Assembly (NCBI RefSeq): GCF_003589595.1
Contig: NW_020654810.1
Location: 16,969,594-17,033,593 of the forward strand
DNA from: Hyposmocoma kahamanoa
Lineage: Eukaryota; Arthropoda; Insecta; Lepidoptera; Cosmopterigidae
Length of the DNA: 64,000 nucleotides
Direction of reading: 5' to 3'
The translations under genes and the position numbers were made by a program. The notes under the pieces are model-generated. The model ran no database searches. It was not told where the DNA came from and saw only the letters and a list, made by a program, of their open reading frames with translations. This document shows, in pieces, positions 44,192 through 54,192 of this stretch (position 1 is its first letter; each line of letters opens with the position of its first letter).

Positions 44192-45589
44192 AGAGGCACA
44201 GAGAATTATAACAAACTAGTGGAGTAATTTTACAAAAAAATAATTGAACATCACGATAGTAAAACATCGTGACATTAACTACACTTAATAATGTTGATTT
44301 CTTTTTAATAAATCGTTTCATTATTATGGAGATTTAAAATGTTCGGCTCTATTTTTCAAGAAATAGCGATGAATGAAAACTAGCTGCTCTGGTTATATGT
44401 AGGTGACCCAGGCGGCCTCTCAATCCTCATTCACACATGAAGATTCCAAACAATACAAATGCGCCGACATTGAGTACATGTCCATTGCGCGAGCGCCTTT
44501 CACCTCCGCTCTACACTTACCTACCGTCATTGGTGTCATAATAAAAAGAGAACTATTGTTTATAGTCACACAAGTTCGATTTTGCACTCCCACAAGCACG
44601 TATTCGAGATATACATGTATACAAAATCACTATCTTCCAGTGGTAACAGTAGAAAGAATCTGTGTAGTTAACACGTATAAACAAAGCGTGTTTGTGTGAG
44701 TGTGGAATTGAAACGCTTGTATAGAGATACAATACTGTTTTCTTTTACCTAAGTAATGTTCGTGGTTGTAGTTGTGAGTTTATCAAACAATCGCAGTGAC
44801 AACTCATGCCAATGTCGACCAAGTTATTATTGTAGTCAGATGCGCGTGGGCATCGGTTGAAGGAAACCGCGGTTGCAAGAAAAATGTTTCCTTTAATTGG
44901 AATTAACGTAGATTGCGTGGTAAATAAAAGTCTTGAAAAGACTTAAAAATGATTTTGGAATAGCATTACAATGTGCTACTTCACCCAATTCAATAATATC
45001 AATGATTGATAAGGTTTCAGTTTAATACTTAAAAAAAGCACTCATTTAAACCTCCTTGTTACATCAATATTCAGAATATGTTACACGTATTCTTGTTCCA
45101 TAATGTATCTTTACAAGTCATGCTTTACCTAAATTGGTAGCGGCTAAGATGCTTTATTCATGAATACTTTTATGGAGCTCATTGTGGAATGATTTACACA
45201 ATATTGCCCTTAAACAGTTGCAATTGTTTATGTAGACAGTAAATCATAATCTAAATGGGCATGTTTCTTCTTATGGATAACAATTAAATATCATATAAAA
45301 AGAGAGATCTTACAGTGAAATACCATAGCACCTATGATAACTCCATATAAAGGTTTTGTATGTGTGTACGCCCGATATGCGCCGTGTAAGTACGGATGAA
45401 CACATTCGTATAATAATGAAAGGCGCGTGTGACGACCAGCGCTATGCAACGTGAGCGCCTTGTGAGATCATGCGAATGTGTGCGTTCGTACACGGCACGC
45501 TGCGGGCTTATACACATACAAGCCGCGCTGCTACGTTTGTGTAGAGTCACCATACTTGTCTAATCGTACAATGGAAATTCTGAGACTTA
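44192..45589. other. No gene seen
   Basis: A plus-strand ORF at 44403-44699 has no recognisable domain. 45370-45560 is CpG-richer and may be regulatory. Confidence 0.35.
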
Positions 45590-45808
45590 CATATTTCTGC
45601 CCTCAAGCAGTAATGTGAGCATTACTGCACACATACAGGCGGTACATGGGGCTTGTCAACTTATGTTGGCGGGTGCAGTGATAATACTTCTCAGACCTTT
45701 GCAATTAAAAGCTCTAAGAAGCACTGGAGCTGTTATTAACAGACGTGTCATTTATAACCAGGCGCGCGACTTGTTTGTCCCGCCACTTAGTATCATAAAT
45801 AAAATATT
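45590..45808 (+). mobile_element. Family A repeat, copy 5
   Basis: Sense copy, 5' truncated, from ATATTTCTGCCCTCAAGCAG to CACTTAGTATCATAAATAAA. Confidence 0.8.
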
Positions 45809-48584
45809 AAGAGGCGACAACTTGATAATCGAGCTAACATTTAGCCATTTCGTTTAGTTGTACAAATGTATTAGATTTTAATATCTAGATACATTATGCA
45901 TAATATTTGTCTTAAAACTGGGTACGTGTTAAAGTAAACATTTGTGTTGGTAAATATATTTATAACATTACAGTGCTATCGATTTTTCGCTCGAATTCTA
46001 GTATGGTGTTAGTTGTCCCCAGTTTGGTATTAGTTGGCCACGCTTGTCACCCGTCGCTTGTTCCCCAATTGCGGTGCGCACAAGACAAGACAATGGCGTG
46101 GCGGAATAGAGACTCAGGGGTCGTCATCCATCATTGTTGCGTCCATTGAAATGTCACTGCGGGGTAGGAGGGGCGAGGCGCCGTGGAAAGTTTGGACACT
46201 GATTATTTAGGAGATAGAGCAAGTTTGGTAAGTACGAAGTTGAAGAAATTTCTATGTTTGGGTTTCGAATATCGGAACAAACTCGTAGTGAATTTGTGAT
46301 TATATAGTATTGAAATTAAAAATATTTTCAATAACTACGTAGATATGAATACGAAAGGATTTAAAATGGGGCGATAACGACAACGGGAGGAAAATTACAT
46401 TATTTAATTATACTGTCCTCACAGGCAAATATATTTCCGAGAAACCACAGCCGTGAATAGTTCTATTAAACTGATGTAATAATATTGTTTAGGTTATAGA
46501 TGTTACGTATAGCCCGACTTTAAGTGATGTTTTTAAATAAAATAACAAAAGATATGTTGAATTCGTGACCTGACGCTTAAGTACGTACCTAACGCGGGAA
46601 CATCCACACTGACTTAAGCACACAAAATTATGACTAAATAATTAGCACATAAAAAGTAAGGCAAGTACGAGCTTAAATATACTTCTTGTCTGTATAAGCT
46701 CAAATTTAACAAAACTTTGAAAATTGTTTAAAATAAAAAAGTCTAGGTTTCCATTTTTGTCTTTAGTGAAATAGCAAACACCCTTTCACTTTAAAGAACC
46801 AACTAAGGCATGTAAATGAATCTTAAAAGGTCTTCGACTAATTTGCAAGCAGTCCGTGATCTTAGCCAGCTATTAGCAAACAATAGGGAACTTTCCTCGC
46901 CACATGTGATGTCTAACCGGCGGCGGAGCGTAACGTAGACAATTGTCAGAGACAGCCATCTAATTGACGGGCGTTTGTTTGGAAGTGCTGCCACATGGCC
47001 GTCATATGGCGTGAAAACGTGACAACGGAATTGCATTCCTATGGCAATTGTTGTAAGATTAATCACCGGATTTGCAAATGATTGTTGATTGTCTTTTAAA
47101 CTACAAATACCTTCTGAGGCTGGTCACAATATTAAGTTGTCACCACAGACCAGATAACCGTGGTTGTTACACACATATGTATGTAAGTAAATTTGGCTGG
47201 TAACAAGAGTAAAAATACATCAGGTATGTAATTCACAATATTCTTCTTACCGTATCGATGGCATACACTATAAATGCTCGCCATTGTCGTGTGTCCATCA
47301 TCTTAAGGTTATCACCGATTGTTAAGGAATGGATACGCCGTGCGGGGAGGATCCTTTCGTGCATCCGCCATAGTGTCTTTCACCATATTGTCCCGCCACA
47401 ACTCTCGCCTCTTCGAACGAAAAAACGTTCCAAAATTTCAATAAAATTACTTTCAAGGGGAAAGCTCTTGGTGTGAAGTTTAGATTTGACATTATTTTTT
47501 TTGCGATTCCAGGAATTTTATGCTCCTATCATTTATTTACTAGGTTTCTATTACAAATTCATGAGTCGTAAGTAAATATGGTATCCCTTGTTTAATAGAA
47601 ATTCACCGAAATTTTCCACGTCGTATGAAAACTGTCAATTCAGAATGCTAAAAGGTTTTCCTTCTACAATTACGGCTTCATACGTAGTGTCGAAATCACA
47701 GACTAATTCTAAATCGATGTTCACATGGACCTAAGTGGCCGAGTACACATACCCACATTAGATGGACTGGTTGTTTGCGGAGCGGAGCAGGATTCCGGCG
47801 ACTCGTTAACTCGCTGCGCACACGCAGGCACGGCACACTTCGTAGAAATTAGACAATTACTTTAGTATGGTTAAGGGATCTCGTAAGCTACAATATATCT
47901 AAAAAAGTTAAAGATGTATAGTTAGCCACTGAGTTAGAGAGTTGGCCACTTTATTATTCTCAACTTAACCTTCAATAGACAATTACGCCATTTTTATATT
48001 TTATAGTGAGTCTGCTTTATAATGTTGGTAAATCTCGGGTAAATTCAACATTTGTGACGTAGACCTCTGCAGTTGTATGAAACTCGTGTGACCCTAACCT
48101 TACAGTCTGAGGCTGATTATATATATAATATACGATGTATGTACTTTGAATTTAAACGTGACATACAACGTGTATTAATACCGCGTACGTTTTCGTAATA
48201 CATAGTAAATAATTCACGCCCTTTTTCCATCGGGGCAGGCTAGAGACAACAGCCTTCTACGATCCACGCACACTTCTTTTGACTCATCGACACGCATCAG
48301 TGCTTTCGTATGTACATGCTCGCCGGTTAAGGATACTCTTGGCTTGGCTTTTCGTTGACGTCCTAAATGGTCATGGTAAGTTCGCCTTGGTCAGCCCGTA
48401 AAGTAATGTAGACCATTACGCGCACCGTGTGTTCGCGTACCATTTCGTTGAATTGCGTATATTTGTTTCGATCAAACCAAAGTTTCGGGCTCTCTGCTTC
48501 TCTAACATCTATTAACAAAAATAATTGCAGTTGAGATCCAGATATTTTCTTAAATAAAAAAACCCACCGCAAAAGTTCGTGGAA
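45809..48584. other. No confirmed gene; one donor-like site at 46.23 kb
   Basis: 46020-46230 is GC-richer and ends AAGTTTG|GTAAGTAC, which could be a non-coding first exon on the plus strand. 47.76-47.85 kb is another GC-rich patch. The rest is AT-rich. Confidence 0.35.
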
Positions 48585-48840
48585 TTACATAGGTATATTT
48601 ACCAAGTTTTATTTGAAATCAGTTACCGGAATACCGTATTCATCACCTAGTTGGCCACCCATAGAGGTAGAATATTTTCTGCAAATTTAAATGGGACCAA
48701 TATTGAGGTATCCTCTTTCCAACAAAAAAGAGTCATCAAAATCGGTTGCCGGCAGTTATCGCGTCACATACATACCATATAAATAGAGTTGCATTGAAAA
48801 CCTCCTCCTTCTTTTTTTTTTTTGAAGTCCGTTAAAAACG
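48585..48840 (+). repeat. Repeat family D, copy 2
   Basis: AATCAGTTACCGGAATACCG, AGGTAGAATATTTTCTGCAA, CATCAAAATCGGTTGCCG and GAAAACCTCCTCCTTC, ending in a T run. Confidence 0.8.
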
Positions 48841-49089
48841 GTTTCATTTCAAAACTCGATATTAAAGTTATTTGAATTTTTTTGTATAGGTATGACAAAA
48901 TAATTCATTATAAACAACCATCGAATAGCTACCTACATCTAAGGATATATATATGTGGTATATATGGTAGTGGATATAATAACTTTGTTACATAAATTTA
49001 TTTAAGAAGATAATATTACAATTTTTTATATTAAAATGAGTATATGACAATTCTCCTGCATTTCATACTCTTTCTCCTCTGTCGGTCCC

Positions 49090-49495
49090 CTACTGCTGAG
49101 GACCGTGACTTTGAGAAAGTACGCCGTCAATAAATCTTTTCCAATTCTTTCTGTTTTCGGCTAGGTAAAGTGCGATATTTACCGATACTGGCAGATTTTC
49201 AGCCACCTGATCACATTATTTCGACATTTATACTAATTGCAATATTTATATTTTTTATAGCCCCGGTTTGGCGAAAAAATTGTTGGTTTGAGATCAGCCG
49301 GATTGGAGCAATTCTCCCTAGTATCTGTTCGATCTTTGTATCAATAATTTATGCCATTTGTTTATTTATATCTAATATTTTCCGGTCTGATCCCTTTTTC
49401 TCTCCATCACCGCCTTCCCAATCCCGTGTCCAAATTTTCTTGTTTGTATGTTTTAAGTTTCCCCATTTTAAAAACAAAAGTCGAAAATCTTAGTG
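49090..49495 (-). pseudogene. RTE-like LINE C-terminus, heavily decayed
   Basis: The minus strand ends LAENRKNWKRFIDGVLSQSH, GPQQ, stop (49090-49165). This resembles the last residues of RTE-type ORFs (AxDRxxWRxxV..HGPQQ). Upstream, KIWTRDWEGGDGEKKGSDR recalls the preceding WT..W.PR..RRRGRP segment but is interrupted by several stops. The overlapping plus-strand ORF 49170-49493 is a shadow. Confidence 0.5.
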
Positions 49496-50054
49496 GCTGA
49501 AACGTTAACAGCGAAAAGCCAAGAACAAAATCAAACCCTATCATAAATATTATAAAATGCTGATATTCAGTTGTTTTTTACGGCTACCTGTCAGTCATAC
49601 ATAAGTCATGAATTGATTGCAGCGAAGCAAGCGTGACTGGTTCTAGAAAATGGGATTTAGAGTCCACATTCGAATGAGGTGAGGAAACGTGTGCACACCT
49701 GCCCACTTGACGAGATTTCAAATGATGAACAGTAACTTTTGTGATTGTGGTTGGGTCGTAGACTTAAATCATCCATAACTGCCCTTTGTTGGACAATTCT
49801 TGTTCTTTCCTCTTCTAACCACGGTTGAGACTGTCGTGTCTTCTAATATCCCCGTTACTTACAAATGTCGAGCCTATTCATTACACGTAATATTATATTA
49901 TTTTTTAATGATTTATTTATTTTATTTTACTACTTACAATATTTCATGTATTATTGCATTTCAAAAACTTAGTCTAATTGTGTTACTAATTACAGGTGAA
50001 CAGCACATGAAATAAAAAAGTGTAAACAGCAATTTGAAAAATTATAAAAACAAT
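49496..50054. other. No gene seen
   Basis: AT-rich. The ORF at 49800-50015 is hydrophobic by composition and unsupported. Confidence 0.4.
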
Positions 50055-50199
50055 AGGAAATGAAACTATTTTTCCGGATTTAAATCGCGTATATTTGTTT
50101 TTTCAAACAAACCGACGTTTCGGGCCCTTTACAGATCCCATGGAAAAATAGCTTCATTTCCTATGCGTAACAACCGCGAAAACCTAAGAACTCGATATA
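50055..50199 (+). mobile_element. Fold-back repeat (family B) copy 4, half deleted
   Basis: The left arm runs from AGGAAATGAAACTATTTTTC to CCTTTACAGATCCCATGG, then jumps to the last part of the right arm (AAAAATAGCTTCATTTCCTA) and the tail CGCGAAAACCTAAGAACTCG. Confidence 0.85.
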
Positions 50200-50429
50200 C
50201 AAAAACAATTTTAAGACCAATAACTTTTTTTCTTAAGTAGAATGCACAACATTATTCAGACATTAATTAATAAACAATGCTGTGCACCCGAACCAAGAAA
50301 ATTAAGAATTTTGTTTTTGAAACCTAGCAGTGAGTCAACGAAAATATCCACAGTCATTATATAAATTAAATATACGAGTCACGGGGGAGTTGGAAACCAA
50401 TACTGTTTTGCGACGAGGCGGGAGAGGTT

Positions 50430-50674
50430 ATGAAGTGACGGGATCAGCAAGTTGTGTGCCTGGTAGTAAGCAACAAACCTACCGGAGGGCCACTGCTACT
50501 GCGCCTTTCACCCAGAGACATAGTTGACATGTTACATGCGCCTGTAGTTTCACCACCACACGTACCTTTCAAAACTGTAACGCAGTAATGTTTACATTAC
50601 TCCTTGGCGGAAGTTATAGGTAATGTGGTAGTTCTTCCGTAAACGAACTCTTTCGCAAAAAGCTCTACTGTTAC
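50430..50674 (-). mobile_element. Family A repeat, copy 6
   Basis: The minus copy shows AGTGACGGGATCAGCAAGTT at the left and ACGAACTCTTTCGCAAAAAG at the right, with the usual inner blocks and a short gap near 50490. Confidence 0.8.
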
Positions 50675-50772
50675 ACAGTGTGACGTATCATTTAATATTC
50701 CCGCTATTTAGAAGTATCAAGACTTGAATTATATATAACAAGTAATACAATTATAAATATTTGTAAATATAA

Positions 50773-51382
50773 GAGTGGTGACACATGGCGACTTTTAGCA
50801 GCGATACAAACGCGATGCAGTCGCTAATCGTCTACCTTTACACAAGCGCGCGATGCAAACGCGATGCAAGCGCGCGGCTGCATCGATACATACGCGCGAT
50901 TGCATCGCTACACTTGGGATTAAGATGCGATTGCATCGATAAAATCGCGCGTTTGTATCGGTGCAGTCACGCGTTTGCATCGATGCAATCGCGCGTTTGT
51001 ATCGATGCAGTCACGCGTTTGCATCGATGCAATCGCGCGTTTGTATCGATGCAGTCACGCGTTTGCATCGATGCAATCGCGCGTTTGTATCGATGCAGTC
51101 ACGTGCTTGCATCGATGCAATCGCGCGTTTGTATCGATGCGGCCACGCGTTTGCATCGATGCAATCGCGCGTTTGTATCGATGAAGTCACGCGTTTGCAT
51201 CGATGCAATCGTGCGTTTGTATCGATGCAGTCACGCGTTTGCATCGATGCAATCGCGCGTTTGTATCGATGTAGCCACGCGTTTGCATCGATGCAATCGC
51301 CTATATATCGCAAGTGTAGCGATGCAAAGGCGCGTTGCACGCTTTTTTTTACATCGCTGCAAGTCTCCGTGTGTAACCACTC
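50773..51382. mobile_element. TAA-flanked fold-back element carrying a minisatellite
   Basis: Ends GAGTGGTGACACATGGCGAC and the complement of GAGTGGTTACACACGGAGAC form imperfect inverted repeats of about 40 bp. A second inverted pair, TGCATCGCTACACTTG (50912-50927) and its complement (51311-51326), lies further in. TAA directly flanks both ends (50770-50772 and 51383-51385). The 3-bp TWA duplication suggests PIF/Harbinger mobilisation. It encodes nothing; the long open frames are produced by the internal array. Confidence 0.8.
50932..51300. repeat. 44-bp tandem array (two 22-bp halves), 7.7 units
   Basis: Units start at 50963, 51007, 51051, 51095, 51139, 51183, 51227 and 51271, exactly 44 bp apart. 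Each is two related halves, GCAGTCACGCGTTTGCATCG-AT and GCAATCGCGCGTTTGTATCG-AT. TTGCATCGATGCAA, a 14-bp perfect palindrome, recurs in every unit. CpG is abundant and little decayed, and unit-to-unit differences are few. Because 44 is not a multiple of 3 and the unit lacks stops, all frames stay open; no protein is implied. Confidence 0.95.
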
Positions 51383-51499
51383 TAAAATGGACACGTTATT
51401 ACAATATTCATTAAGTATATTTCACTGTTCAAATTCTTTCTTCCAAATTTGTATCCCTTTCCGTCTGAGAAATCCTTTTTTAACCGTGAATTGAAATTT

Positions 51500-51563
51500 G
51501 GAAATGAAACTACTTTTTTGGGTATAAATCTAATCATTCGCATTCGCAACGTTTGTATTAATA
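51500..51563 (+). mobile_element. Fold-back repeat (family B) copy 5, left piece
   Basis: GGAAATGAAACTACTTTTTT, then diverged sequence up to the TA at 51562-51563 where the mariner is inserted. The matching right piece resumes after the mariner. Confidence 0.65.
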
Positions 51564-52848
51564 TTAGGGGTTAAAGTATGAAATTGCCGTTTTATTGCAA
51601 TAGGTTCTTTGAATTTTCATAGAATCTTCATGGTTTGAGGTTTTCGAATGAAACTTTTTTCAAATGGTTTCTGTGATTTTTTTTTTTTAAATTTGAAACA
51701 TTTGAATATCGACTTTCAATTGTTTTTGTTATTCAATTTAGACAAGAAAGATGGATACTGCGAAAATTCGAGTGATTTTTGAATACGAGTTCCGACGCGG
51801 AACTAACGCGGCAGAAACAGCCCGCAATATCAATGCTGCGTTTAGAGAGGGGTCTACTAATGAACGCACCGTGCGATTTTGGTTTAAACGCTTTCGTGAT
51901 GGAAATTTCGACTTAAAGAACGAGCCACGAGGAAGACCGCCCACACAGGTGAATAACGATGAATTAAGAGAGATAGTGGAAGCCGATCCTAGTCAAACTA
52001 CCCAAGAATTAGCGGCATGGTTTAACGTTACCTTACCCACAATATTGACTCACTTGCGTCAAATCAATAAAATAAAAAAATACGAAAAATGGGTGCCTCA
52101 TGATTTGACTGATCTGCAGAAAGAAACGCGTGTTGAAACTTGTGTTGCCTTGTTGAACCGGTACAGAAATGAAGGAATATTGGATCGAATTGTAACATGT
52201 GATGAAAAGTGGATTCTTTATAATAACCGGAAAAGAAAAATGCAATGGCTGACCCCAGGTCAAATGCCACAACAGTGTCCTAAAGCAAAACTTACCAATA
52301 AAAAGGTAATGGTAACTGTTTGGTGGTCTCAGCATGGTTTTATTCACTATAGTTTTCTCCGATCTGGTCAAGCAATAACGGCAGATGTCTATTGTGCCGA
52401 ACTCCGAACCATGTTGACAAAACTAGCAGTAAAACAGCCCCGACTCATGAATCGATCTTCACCATTATTGCTCCACGACAACGCGAGACCTCACACAGCA
52501 CGAGAAACCATTTTGACCCTTCAGGAACTGCAGTTAGAAACCATTCGTCATCCTCCGTATTCACCAGACCTTGCTCCAACGGACTACCATTTTTTTCGTG
52601 ATTTGGACAATTATCTACGTGACAAGAAGTTTTCTTCCCAGGAGGCAGTACAAAATGCTTTCACACAGTTTGTGCAGTCTAGATCGTCGGAGTTCTATCG
52701 CAAAGGCATTAATAACCTTCCCATTAGATGGCAGCAATGTATAGATAATAATGGCAACTATTTTGATTAAATAAATTTGTTAAAAATTTAAAAAATAAAC
52801 AATTTAGATTTTCAGTACAAATCGGCAATTTCATACTTTAACCCCTAT
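51564..52848 (+). mobile_element. Complete mariner transposon (cecropia-type), 1285 bp
   Basis: Terminal repeats of 26 bp (left TTAGGGGTTAAAGTATGAAA, right its complement with one mismatch at the outermost base) are flanked by TA (51562-51563 and 52849-52850). It encloses one intact transposase ORF. Length and layout match mariner elements of the Hsmar1/cecropia group. It splits a family B fold-back repeat, so it is younger than that copy. Confidence 0.93.
51751..52770 (+). CDS. Mariner transposase, intact, DD34D
   Basis: A 339-residue cut-and-paste transposase with no stop or frameshift. The N-terminal paired helix-turn-helix region (about 1-110; TARNINAAFREGSTNERTVR, GRPP linker at 61-64) binds the terminal repeats. 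WVPHDL (114-119) is the linker signature. The catalytic triad is intact: D151 in VTCDEKW, D243 in LLHDNARPH and D278 in YSPDLAPTD, with exactly 34 residues between the last two. The C-terminus ends IDNNGNYFD. The overall pattern is closest to the cecropia subfamily (the Hsmar1/SETMAR type) from memory. Full length and all motifs suggest recent activity. Antisense ORFs over this region are shadows. Confidence 0.95.
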   Translation: MDTAKIRVIFEYEFRRGTNAAETARNINAAFREGSTNERTVRFWFKRFRDGNFDLKNEPRGRPPTQVNNDELREIVEADPSQTTQELAAWFNVTLPTILTHLRQINKIKKYEKWVPHDLTDLQKETRVETCVALLNRYRNEGILDRIVTCDEKWILYNNRKRKMQWLTPGQMPQQCPKAKLTNKKVMVTVWWSQHGFIHYSFLRSGQAITADVYCAELRTMLTKLAVKQPRLMNRSSPLLLHDNARPHTARETILTLQELQLETIRHPPYSPDLAPTDYHFFRDLDNYLRDKKFSSQEAVQNAFTQFVQSRSSEFYRKGINNLPIRWQQCIDNNGNYFD

Positions 52849-52850
52849 TA

Positions 52851-53019
52851 TTAGACGTAACGTGTTTAACTTTACCATCTCTGGCAGTGACGATGGGACC
52901 TGTAAAGGGCCCGAAATGTTGGCTTGTTGAAAAAAACAAATATACGCGATTTAGAGCCGAAAAGAAATAGTTTCGATTCCAATGTGTATCTAGCAATCGC
53001 GAAAGTCTAAGAACTCGAC
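52851..53019 (+). mobile_element. Fold-back repeat (family B) copy 5, right piece
   Basis: ATGGGACCTGTAAAGGGCCC, AAAAAACAAATATACGCGAT and the tail CAATCGCGAAAGTCTAAGAA complete the copy interrupted by the mariner. Confidence 0.8.
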
Positions 53020-53598
53020 GTGAAGTGACAAGTCAAGATGAAAAATAACACAAGTGATGGTTCTCATTATATAGGTACATAAGTTCATCCACTGCGTCGC
53101 GTTCTATACATATAAGTGTTAAAAAGCTATAATAAAGAAACACACAGAGCTTAAATGAATTTGCTTCATCGAAATCTGGTAGTAGTCAATGATACCGCAA
53201 ATTTTTCGTGGCGGTGGTCAATCATCGAATGCCGCTATTTAAGAAAACGGTTACTAGTGATATGGTTGGTAATATTTCCCACAGAGATATCGTAGATGAA
53301 ATGAAGATTGATCACTAGTAGGTTTTAGCAGCTTAATCTCGTAAGACCCAGTAAACTACGATGAGAAAATCGCTAAGCTCCCAAATAGCCCAATATACAT
53401 TACAATGCACTAAATATGCCTAATCACTGGCCTGAAGCCAGAGTAAGTATCTTCGCAGAAAAACGCAACCGGCATATTTCAAAGTAGTTTTCTAGACACG
53501 CTATGTGATATTTACATAGCCTAAGGCCATAAGAACTGTTAGGTACTTTGGACACCCATTCTTTTACGGAAAATCAGAAACATCAACACAAATTGTAG
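53020..53598. other. No gene seen
   Basis: Non-coding, AT-rich. Confidence 0.4.
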
Positions 53599-53630
53599 AT
53601 ATCGAGTTCTTAGGTTTTCCGCGATTCTTA
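53599..53630 (-). repeat. Family B tail fragment
   Basis: ATCGAGTTCTTAGGTTTTCC-GCGATT is the complement of the family B tail, without arms. It ends 20 bp from the family E MITE. Confidence 0.7.
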
Positions 53631-53649
53631 GCGCATTTGCGCACTGCAT

Positions 53650-53850
53650 CAGGGGGTCTACTCTCGATCTCCGTCCGACAACCGTCCGAAACAATTACTG
53701 TCAAATAAGTAATATCGACAAAATTAAAAGACAAGTATCCAGTATGAAGCTTCATTCGCATCACGCGTCTTTTCATTTGGTCAAGTATTGCTTATTTGGC
53801 TGTAATTGTTTCGGACGGATGTCGGACGGAGCTCGAGAGTAGACCCCCTG
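53650..53850. mobile_element. Palindromic MITE (family E) copy 3, best preserved
   Basis: CAGGGGGTCTACTCTCGA at the left and its exact complement at the right. The arms (about 80 bp each) include CCGTCCGACA, CCGTCCGAAACAATTAC and CAAATAAG, and meet around AGTATGAAGCTTCAT. It is 201 bp long. AT occurs at each flank; no longer target duplication is clear. Confidence 0.85.
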
Positions 53851-54111
53851 ATTTGTACCTACTCGTTCCGAATCCAAGACTATTCAAATCTAGAAAAGTC
53901 GGACCCACTTCGGATGTCGCTTGTGCACTGAGAAAATACCAATATCGCTTGTACACCTAGAGATAAAATGATCCTTGTAACATTTCGGACCGTCAGTTTT
54001 CAGATTCGGAACTGATGCGAATCGGACGTAGTTCGTAAACGCTCTAACTCATGACTGTCACAGACAGTTTTATATACAAATATATAACATGCTGCTGACT
54101 GTAAGTCGTAA

Positions 54112-54192
54112 CTACGGGACCTGTAAAGGTTTGAGACGTCGGTTTGTTTGAAAAAGCATATAGTTTCATTACCTATACAAATTGTTAGATCG
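54112..54192 (+). repeat. Family B fragment
   Basis: CTACGGGACCTGTAAAGGTT, CGTCGGTTTGTTTGAAAAAG and TAGTTTCATTACCTATACAA show a right arm with an internal deletion. Confidence 0.65.

Noticed and set aside
49170..49493. 107-aa hydrophobic plus-strand ORF
   Set aside because: It lies antisense to an RTE-like LINE relic and shows no conserved domain.
50785..51494. Long repetitive ORFs (209, 177 and 127 aa) on both strands rich in RVCIDA/HRCN units
   Set aside because: They are produced by the 44-bp array, which has no stop codon in most frames. All frames are open equally and no start context or domain exists.
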